A DNA stretch of 15,283 nucleotides from Paraglomus occultum (Eukaryota > Glomeromycota > Glomeromycetes > Paraglomerales > Paraglomeraceae), in assembly GCA_910592205.1 (NCBI GenBank), contig CAJVPJ010000871.1:1-15283 (forward strand). Direction: 5' to 3'. Made by a program: the position numbers and the translations under genes. Shown here piece by piece: positions 8,223 through 15,283 of the stretch. Within the stretch, counting starts at the first letter, position 1; every line of letters starts with the position of its first letter. Below the pieces are notes generated by a model. That model searched no databases. It was not told the origin of the DNA and saw only the letters and a list, made by a program, of their open reading frames with translations.

Positions 8223-11200
8223 ATGACAAAACGTGCTCGCATGGAAGACCTTGGCCTGTCGTCGAATAAAAACCAGATAAATTATCCCGGAGATGCCGGA
8301 ATCTCTCAACGTCAGCCTACCAAAAAGTTGGTCATAAGAACTTTTAAAGGTATTAACGATTATTCGATCCGAGTTTAACGCTCTTGCAACTTACGCATCC
8401 CGATATGTATATAATATTCGGAGTTGTATCATTGCGTGATGTCCAATGACTATCATTGAATGGATCATGACTTCTATTGCCTATTAGTGAAGCCAAAGTT
8501 GCCAGACAATTTTGAAGAAGTGACATGGGCCAAGCTACAAGCCGCCGTTTGGGCGATCCATACGAGCAAACCGGTCAACGATAGTCTTGAGGAGTTGTAT
8601 AAAGCATGTGAGAATCTATGTCTGCACAAGATGGCCGATAGGTTGTATCAACGACTGCAAAAGGAGTGTGAATCTCATATAATAGAAGAATTGGCGAAAT
8701 TGAGAAGGTACGATTCTTGGCTGACTTGCCGTTATGTAGACAGAAGGTATTCAATTATTACGTTCATACTAATAATTTATATAACATACTCTATAGCAAT
8801 GAGAGTGACAAAGAGACTTTTTTAGTAGCAGTGAATCAGTGTTGGAATGATTGTCAACAACAAATGGTAATAAATATACGTTGTAATGGTAAAATATTTA
8901 CATGGTCTAATGAGACGCTTTAGCGTTGATGTGCGTCAGATCATTTGGCGGAATATATGAGTTTTTTATATTCAAACTTGAGACAAGAGCAAGCGACGAT
9001 ACGCCAACTCTTCAGTAACGGATTAATCGTTAACATATGTTTCGCCATATTGTAGGCCTTGATTCGAAGTATATTCTTGTATCTGGATCGCACATACGTT
9101 CTCCAGAATTCATCAATAATATCACTATGGTAAGCATTACTCGATTCTTTTTACTTATTATAGACTAGATTTATTTCGTTGTTGAAATGTCTCATGTTTT
9201 AGGCTTAATATTTCCAAGGGATATGGGCCTAGAGTTGTTCCGAAAACACATAATGTCAGCTGTTGATGTGCGAGGGAAGACATTAGATGGACTGTTGTCT
9301 GTAATACATCGCGAACGGTATATAATGACAATGGCATGACTGCCAAATTATCTTTGATATCATTAATATTGTATGCATTTATTCTGAAACTGTAATTTTT
9401 CATCACTCTTATAATAGACTTGGTGAATCCGTTGATCGTAGTTTGCTGGTCTCTCTCATTCATATGTATGTGGACCTGTCAATATATACACAGGGCTTCG
9501 AAGCTCCCTTTCTACAGGACACACATGACTTTTACGCAGAAGAAGGTCAGCGTTTAATGAATACACTTGAAGTACCAAAGTATCTCGAACATGTCAAACG
9601 ACGGCTGGATGAAGAGAAGGATCGGATAATTGTGTATCTTGATAAGAAGACAAAAACCCCATTGATTGGTGTTGTTGAAGGCGAATTACTTGAGCGCCAT
9701 ATCAGTGCCATCTTGGATAAAGGTGAGGTTAAGGCGTTGCATACTAGAAACCAATAGTAATGATCGGAAAATGAGTAATTTACACTATTTGTTTATTTTA
9801 GGGTTTGATGATATGATGAATTACCGTAAGAGTAGTGATCTACGACTTTTGTACATGCTGTTCAATCGGGTTAATGCATCAGATCGATTGAAAACCGCCT
9901 TTGGAATGTATATTAGGGTATGTTGACACGGTCACTACATAACAGTAGATAAATTTAGTGTTTGTATTTATGCTAATCTCAACTGATATTCGTTCGTTCT
10001 TTTACATTGCATGCTGAAGAAAACTGGAGCTGGTATAGTCATGGATGAGAGTCGTGATTCTACAATGGTGCAAGATCTCCTAGACTTGAAGTTCAAATTA
10101 GACGACATCGTAAAGGATGCTTTCAAAGGAACTGAAAATTTCGTCAACACCGTGAAGGAGAGCTTCGAATCGTTTATAAATCAGCGTCAGAACAAACCGG
10201 CAGAACTTATAGGTAATAATGTCATGCCAATACAAATTACGTTTATCTAAACATTATTTAATCATTACATTTCGTACTATTTGTCTATTAGCAAAATATG
10301 TCGATAGCAAGTTGCGATCTGGCAATAAGAGTATGAATGATGATGAACTAGAAAGTGTATTGGATAATGTGCTTATATTATTCAGATATATACAGGGTAT
10401 GTTTGTATTATGATGGGAGTAATTATTTGATGGGTTTAATGATGATTAAAAGTACAATTGTATGTTCACATAGGCAAAGACATTTTTGAAGCATTTTACA
10501 AAAGGGACCTCGCTAAGCGTCTTCTTTTAAACAGGAGTGCATCATCTGATGCCGAGAAGAGCATGTTATCCAAACTTAAACAGGGTATGTACAATGCATA
10601 TGGTTTAATACAAGGTTAATGTATCTCGTAATAAGCAAATTCAACTGTATACGTTTCTGCTATTCTTAGAATGTGGCGCTGGGTTCACAGGGAAGCTTGA
10701 GGGAATGTTTAAAGACATTGACCTGTCACGGGATATTATGATGTCTTTCCAGGTAACTTGAGATGGTAATATCGCTAAGAAATAGTCTGTTGTATTAACA
10801 TTGATTTTTATTTCAGGATTCCAAGTACTGGTCGGAATTGAAAGAGACACGTATTGATTTATCTGTGAATGTGTTAACGCAAGGTTTTTGGCCTACTTAT
10901 CCTCCAGCACCGCTTACTCTTCCCCCTCACGTGAGTTCAGCAATTGTGATGATGATCGTTTTGTTGTTGTATTAATAAATTGTAATAATGCATAGATGGC
11001 TCGGGCTCAGGAAGTGTTTAAGGCGTTTTATCTAAGCAAACATAATGGTAGAAATTTAAAGTGGCAAAATTCACTTGGTCTCTGTGTATTGGCAGCTAAT
11101 TTTCCAAAGGTAAGTAATAGACATTAGCCCCGTACGTATATCTAGGAACATTATAAATGATAAATAACAAACTAATGAACCGAACTAGAGAAACAAAGAA

Positions 11201-12007
11201 TTGGTAGTAAGTCTGTTTCAAGCAGTCGTACTATTGCTTTTTAACGATCTCGAACCAGGCAAGCGGCTGACATATGAGGATATCAAAGAAAGTACTTCTA
11301 TAGGTAACTATTAATAATTTTTTGAGAACGCTGGTGCACGTATTATTTTCTTGTGTGCGGTGCGTATTTATGCTTGTTATAGTGTACTTATGTACTATTC
11401 ATTAATTGTACAGAGGCAAGAGAGTTGGCGCGCACTCTTCAGTCACTAGCATGTGGCAAAGTACGTGTATTGACCAAGCACCCTAAAGGACGTGATATTG
11501 CTGAGTCAGACGAATTTTCATTTAACGAAGAATTCGACGACAAATTGTTCCGTATTAAGATTAACGCAATACAATTGAAGGAAACGGTAAGGAGATGAAA
11601 ATATAAGATTTAATAATCGCTGGCTGTAGTTATAACAACTCGACTTATTAACTACGGTTTGTAAATTTGTTTTATTCCTGCAGCCTGAAGAAAACTCGAT
11701 TACAACAGAGCGCGTATTTCTTGACCGTCAGTATCAAGTGGATGCTGCTCTTGTACGCATAATGAAGATGCGGAAGACACTTAGCCATAGTCAACTAATA
11801 ACCGAATTGTTTCAACAACTCAAATTTAAAGCTACAGTAAGGAAATGGTTTCATCGATTGTCATTATTTAACGTGACATTGTATCTAAATGAAGCAATTT
11901 TTATTCGACAGGTTGCTGACATTAAGAAGCGTATAGAATCACTTATCGATCGTGAATATCTTGAACGTGATAAAGACGATCCATCGAAATTGAATTATCT
12001 GGCATAG
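8223..12007 (+). CDS. CUL4: Cullin-4, scaffold of CRL4 (DDB1-RBX1) ubiquitin ligases, complete, 17 exons
   Basis: Cullin-4 links DDB1-bound substrate receptors to the RBX1 RING protein, acting in DNA repair, replication licensing and chromatin. The spliced product is 755 aa (human CUL4A is 759). Exons: 8223-8349, 8488-8707, 8797-8866, 9056-9129, 9219-9317, 9418-9722, 9802-9917, 10020-10212, 10292-10396, 10474-10584, 10670-10752, 10817-10930, 10996-11109, 11189-11303, 11414-11586, 11684-11836, 11912-12007. All phases agree. The N terminus has the CUL4-specific [18 protein letters not shown], then cullin repeats (about 50-400). The cullin-homology domain shows [18 protein letters not shown] (437-454), KPAELI, FWPTY (525-529) and LQSLACGK (624-631). 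The C-terminal winged helix has the neddylation motif VRIMKMRK, with acceptor lysine K701, and ends ...NYLA. The diagnostic residues fit CUL4 rather than CUL1 or CUL3. The start is the first ATG after an in-frame TAA (8187-8189). The last intron (11837-11911) is 75 nt and stop-free. Exons 5 and 8 use AAG acceptors, fixed by the alignment. Confidence 0.97.
11837..11911 (+). other. 3n stop-free last intron of CUL4
   Basis: The donor ACA|GTAAGG and acceptor GACAG|GTT bound 75 nt with no in-frame stop. Removing it gives [17 protein letters not shown], which aligns without a gap to other cullins, so it is an intron. Retention would insert 25 residues into the winged-helix domain, 23 codons after the neddylated lysine, and keep the C terminus in frame. 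Confidence 0.85.
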
Positions 12008-12044
12008 ACAAAAGTTACGTATTGAAGATAGAGCCGTTTTGGTA

Positions 12045-12050
12045 AATAAA
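12045..12050 (+). terminator. Possible poly(A) signal of CUL4
   Basis: A canonical AATAAA lies 37 bp after the CUL4 stop codon in AT-rich DNA. Position and sequence fit a polyadenylation signal. No transcript evidence is available. Confidence 0.4.
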
Positions 12051-12897
12051 CCGACTACTTGTGGTAATGATCTGTATGAAGTAATTCGGCTTCCCTAATA
12101 GTAAACACCTAATCTCAATAGATGTAATATTATTCCTGGCAATTAGCATATTTTGAACAACGCATATTTGTACGAAGTGTCTGTTGGAACTGTGTAATGT
12201 ATCTATCGGTAACAGTAGTGATGGCTTAATCTCTTAACCAAACATAAGATCTTTAATGTTGTCCAGAACAATCTTAGTGGAATTTTTACGAACTGTATTC
12301 CAAGATAAAGAGTCGCAATCTACAAGCTTTACTCTGTCAGCAGAGAATATCGAATCCGCTTATCCACTGATTTGCATAATGAAATAGCCTAGGATAACTC
12401 GCATATTGTTATCAGCACGAATTGCAACAAAAGTAGCATGCATTAACGTAACTACGACTTAGACGATGGCAACTCAACAAAGCGTTGCGCGTTGTTAATA
12501 TTAGTAAACGTCGATTTAATGTAGTGTGCGTGTATAAGCTTGATTAGAATAATGGAAAATGGGCCCTCTTTAGTAATTTATGTGCTTTTTATTATTCATC
12601 CACAATACATTTCTTTACAGTTAGCAAATCGCTAACATCGTTCTTTGATAATTGACAACTTTAAAATTTAGTCATTTGTTGCAAACATGGCTCGGATTAT
12701 TTTTTCCGACGCCTTTTCGGATTGATTATAACTAGTAATAGATACTTTTGTTGTCGTTAAGTATAACTTTGATGCTTATTGTCTTTTATTTTTGTTATTG
12801 TAGGAGAGAGTAACGTTTTGGTTTGATTCTTGGTTCTGACTAAGGATTGTAATTACGTAGGTCAATTTCTTTGGCTGGTCTGTTGTCATTGGACATG
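12051..12897. other. Spacer downstream of CUL4, no gene seen
   Basis: AT-rich DNA with many stops in all frames. The only visible structure is a small perfect hairpin, GTTAGC-AAATC-GCTAAC, at 12620-12636. I recognise no RNA gene, repeat or exon. Confidence 0.55.
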
Positions 12898-13510
12898 TCA
12901 TGTTGATAGTTGAGGGAGAAATTTCCGGGTGGTAGACTTTCCAACTATATATAATGCATCACTAGTTGATGGTTTACTTTTCTCAGAATCTTCCAGTTCT
13001 TCATCAGTATGTATGCTTGAATCTGACTTTGAAAAAATAATAATTTATATATTACTAGAACATCAATTATGACTGTTCAGAATCACAATTTTTTCGTTTG
13101 AACTTGAGACTAATAGTACATGTTATGTTAAATAAAAGTAGAATACATTTATAGATTACATAACAACTGACTTACCTGAGTACTTTTCTCAGCTAGTGCT
13201 TCCAGTTTTGTTTGTTGCGTCCATTTTCAGTTTTTTACCTGTTTTCTCCATGTAAATTTTTCATCCATCTATGAACAATTTGAAGCCAATTGTTTACTTC
13301 TGTAACAGTAGCAGGAACCTACTATCATATCACCCTTAAATTGAAGTAATTCCGGCTCATTCACTGCAGCTGCTTTAGAAGTTTATCTGGTTGACCCTTA
13401 GTTATTATATAAACTGAAGCAAGCAGTTCCAGTCCTTCATATCTTTCCATTGCCCCTCTGTCACTTGTGCCTCCTTCAGACTGTAAAATAAAAAACTCTT
13501 CTTCTGACAT
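12898..13510 (-). pseudogene. Decayed minus-strand protein gene, family unknown
   Basis: Coding-like pieces run in order on the minus strand but in different frames. An ATG at 13510 opens 49 codons (starting MSEEEFFILQSEGG) ending in TGA at 13361. A shifted frame continues with AAAVNEPELLQFKGDMIVG. Another gives VPATVTEVNNWLQIVHRWMK. A further one gives QQTKLEALAEKSTQ and reaches a good donor CAG|GTAAGT near 13180. After about 150 bp of AT-rich DNA, an exon-like piece runs from about 13031 (SDSSIHTDEELEDSEKSK...) to a TGA at 12898-12900. Uncorrected, it cannot make one protein. It may be a degraded mobile-element or orphan gene. I recognise no domain. Confidence 0.4.
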
Positions 13511-13644
13511 TATTTCCTTTTAATTACTCTTGGCTGAGTTTTCAGTTGATGCTAAATTAAAGTATCAGAATTAAATATTACTAGTAAGCCATTATTTTTA
13601 TTCTAGTTAATAAAACAGTTAGTTTGATATGATATGATTATAAT

Positions 13645-13945
13645 ATATGGGGCAGACTGCAACAAAACCAGACAAAGTGAACATTCTATAAATGAGGGGC
13701 TGACTGTGATGTGGCTGTAAAATTGATCAGGGTGACTGATGACATTTGAAAAGTAATAATGTGCTCATGGCTTATTAATTTTAATGCTCACTTTATCATA
13801 CCAGAAGGTGAGGAATATAAACCATAACAGGAGCAATATAGGATTACCTCTATATAAAAATAAATATATGAAACTAATTTACATTAAATCCACCATGGAA
13901 CCCAAGAATTATAACACTATTAGAAGCATTTTAAAAAAAGAACAA
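13645..13945 (+). repeat. Right arm of the dispersed inverted repeat (element copy 2), truncated
   Basis: This is the inverted counterpart of 468-977, starting at the same sharp boundary ATATGGGGCAGACTGC and running to the small ORF start. Here the ORF begins with ATG at 13869 and keeps the STMEPKNYNTIRSILKK segment. It then loses similarity to copy 1 at about 13940-13945 and stops at a TAA (13962-13964) after 31 codons. The break coincides to within a few bases with the end of the mollicute-code gene on the other strand. Confidence 0.82.
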
Positions 13946-14509
13946 TTACTTCTTTACTTTTAATCAAGGTCATCTCTTATTTTCCTTAACTTCAATTTGA
14001 GCAACATGTTGGGTCTGCTGTTTTCTTAAAAACTCAACCTCACTTTCAAGTCTTTTAATTTTGTCCAATAATTCTTGCTTTTGTTTATCATGTCAATCTT
14101 TTGAAACATCTAAGGCTTTCAAGTGAGAACTGATTTCTTCCTTAGCACTGGCTAGTTGTTGTTTTAAATCCTTGTTTTGTTGTTCTAATCTACCCACATA
14201 ACTCTGAGCCATTATTTCTGTTATGGTTGGAGTTTTAACTGGTGGCTCATCTTTCCTTAAATCACAGAAGCAATCTATTCTATTTCTCATAGCTCGACCA
14301 CAGTCATTACAATGTGGTAGAGCATCATCATCAAGATCCTTTTTGCATTCAACACAGATATAAGCAATATCACTATAATCATTATTGCTGGTATTGTAAG
14401 ATAATATTTTGTAAGTAGCATTTAAACTTCTTTCTTTTTCAAAAGAGCAAAAATTGCAATGTCATTTATCTCCTCTTCTTAACTCGATAGCTTGATATTC
14501 TAATTTCAT
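13946..14509 (-). CDS. Mollicute-code zinc-ribbon plus coiled-coil protein (TGA = Trp)
   Basis: Read with TGA as Trp this is one uninterrupted 187-residue ORF, from ATG at 14509 to TAA at 13946-13948. With the standard code it breaks at four TGA codons (16, 139, 180, 182). A Shine-Dalgarno-like AAAGGAT lies 6-7 nt before the ATG. Residues 18-82 hold four Cys pairs: C18-x2-C21, C52-x2-C55, C67-x2-C70 and C80-x-C82, the look of a double zinc ribbon. From about 105 to 175 the sequence is heptad-rich and predicted coiled coil (LEQQNKDLKQQLASAKEEI, then LLDKIKRLESEVEFLRKQQ). The tail is ENKRWPWLKVKK with both Trp from TGA. It shares HLxAL[D/E]V-x3-W with the upstream gene. I recognise no named family. 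Origin from a mollicute such as the endobacteria of mycorrhizal fungi is inferred. Mitochondrial code 4 is less likely, given the Shine-Dalgarno-like site and the protein type. Confidence 0.85.
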
Positions 14510-14557
14510 TATTTATCCTTTTGTAAAATGTAAGTATTGAACCTCTCTTGAGTTATT

Positions 14558-14596
14558 GCTTTTACTTGCTTAATTCTGCTTTTTACTTGGTTAATT
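14558..14596. repeat. Short tandem repeat between the two mollicute-code genes
   Basis: GCTTTTACTTGCTTAATT (14558-14575) is followed two bases later by GCTTTTTACTTGGTTAATT (14578-14596), differing by one inserted T and one substitution. It sits in the 104-bp gap upstream of the zinc-ribbon gene. It could be a regulatory site or replication slippage. Confidence 0.65.
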
Positions 14597-14613
14597 AGGA
14601 GTTTAAATTTGTT

Positions 14614-15146
14614 TTATTTCTTTGGCAAAGTTGGCAGTTCTTGAGATTGCTTGTTCATTAAATAATTCTGCCATGCCACAATATTCTCTAGCATCTCTAT
14701 TTTTTTCGAAGCTTTTTCTAAGTTGTCATCTTTTTCTTTGCTTTGCCTTATTCTCCATTTTCTAGCTACTTCGAGAGCATCTAAATGGCATTTAGAAATG
14801 TTTTCTTCTAATTCTAATGCTTCTTCCAAGACTTTTTGTTCTTCTTCTAATTGTTTAGTTTTTTCAAGCAATTCATTTCTTTCTTGCTCTAAATTAGCTG
14901 TTAAGGGTTGTAAATTTTAACTTCTTTATCAACTTTTATGTATCAATCAAGTGTATTGTGATGCATGTAAATAAGGTGAACAAAACTTTTTCTAAATTCT
15001 TTGTCTTCTAAGTGTTTTAATGCATAAGGGCGAAGTCAAAAGTAATCTTTAACTGCTCTTATATTTGCTTCACTTGGATTTTGGTTTAAATTACCAATTA
15101 GTTCTTTTATTTCGTCTTCGGTTAAAATATTGTTTTGGTTTGTCAT
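14614..15146 (-). pseudogene. Mollicute-code coiled-coil protein with a one-base frameshift
   Basis: The first part runs from ATG at 15146 for 81 residues to TAA at 14901-14903. It contains two TGA codons read as Trp (37 and 68) in a sensible context (YFWLRPYALKHL and HNTLDWYIKV). At a run of four A (plus-strand T at 14915-14918) the coding pattern moves by one base. The second frame continues NLQPLTANLEQERNELL and ends at TAA 14614-14616, giving about 177 residues overall. The second half has no ATG or ribosome site of its own, so a single-base loss (mutation or sequencing error) is the simplest reading. The first half is compact helical. The second is a long coiled coil (TKQLEEEQKVLEEALELEE). 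It also uses TGG for Trp (ARKWRIRQ, VAWQNYL). Paralogy with the downstream gene is suggested by HLDALEVARKW. Function is unknown. Confidence 0.7.
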
Positions 15147-15283
15147 GATTTTAATGTCTATATTATTATTTTAATGAAAGATTAAATATAAAGAATTAAA
15201 CACACAAAAACTAATAAAATAATAAAATTTTGCAGTTGACTAAAATATTTTTATTCATTATCAGTATAGATTGGTTTGGGACA
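15147..15283 (-). other. Upstream region of the mollicute-code gene pair
   Basis: Very AT-rich DNA before the ATG at 15146. A TATATT hexamer on the minus strand near 15186-15191 could serve as a -10 element, but I see no convincing -35 or strong Shine-Dalgarno sequence. At the edge, ten codons ending in TAA (...YTDNE) could be the tail of a further gene. This is too short to support. Confidence 0.3.

Noticed and set aside
9158-9463. 101-codon minus-strand ORF
   Set aside because: It is antisense to CUL4 exons 5 and 6, whose plus-strand reading is a clear cullin.
12620-12636. GTTAGC-AAATC-GCTAAC hairpin as a terminator
   Set aside because: It is short, with no T-run and no bacterial gene nearby. 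A six-base stem is expected by chance in AT-rich spacer.
14093-14290. A separate 65-residue protein with the standard code
   Set aside because: It is only the middle of the 187-codon TGA = Trp frame. Cys pairs, Shine-Dalgarno-like site and tail are recovered only with the mollicute code.
14723-14920. Plus-strand Ser/Cys-rich ORF
   Set aside because: It is the complement of a Glu/Lys-rich coiled coil on the minus strand, a standard artefact.
13946-15146. Fungal mitochondrial DNA (also TGA = Trp)
   Set aside because: Neither protein resembles a mitochondrial or mitochondrial-plasmid gene, and the zinc-ribbon gene has a Shine-Dalgarno-like site. It is not fully excluded without a search.

Overview
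The window is eukaryotic nuclear DNA, most likely from an early-diverging (Mucoromycota-type) fungus, joined at its right end to DNA that reads only with the mollicute genetic code (TGA = Trp). An arbuscular mycorrhizal fungus (Glomeromycotina), whose cells often carry the mollicute endobacterium 'Candidatus Moeniiplasma glomeromycotorum', would explain both parts. That assignment is inference. The gene families, intron-rich structure, AT-rich introns and TGA usage are seen directly.

Layout. 1-467: no recognisable gene. 468-977 (minus): one arm of a dispersed repeat, carrying a small basic ORF. 978-1656: AT-rich spacer with (AAT)n/(TTA)n tracts. 1657-7402 (plus): a complete exportin-4 (XPO4) gene that I resolve into 22 exons encoding 1174 aa. 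7403-8222: spacer. 8223-12007 (plus): a complete cullin-4 (CUL4) gene, 17 exons, 755 aa. 12008-12897: spacer. 12898-13510 (minus): decayed gene-like pieces in several frames. 13645-13945 (plus): a second, inverted copy of the left repeat, cut short. 13946-15146 (minus): two tandem genes in the TGA = Trp code, one a Cys-rich zinc-ribbon plus coiled-coil protein, the other a coiled-coil protein with a single-base frameshift. Both share an HLxAL[D/E]V-x3-W motif.

The two fungal genes are ordinary conserved housekeeping genes: nuclear export of cargoes such as eIF5A, and the scaffold of CRL4 ubiquitin ligases. No functional link between them is evident beyond being tandem neighbours. The notable points in them are splicing details: a U12-type AT-AC intron and a GC-AG intron in XPO4, and a 3n stop-free intron in CUL4 just after the neddylation site. 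The most unusual part of the window is the right end, where a fungal repeat abuts a mollicute-code gene pair within a few bases. This is either a real bacterial insertion or an assembly chimera.
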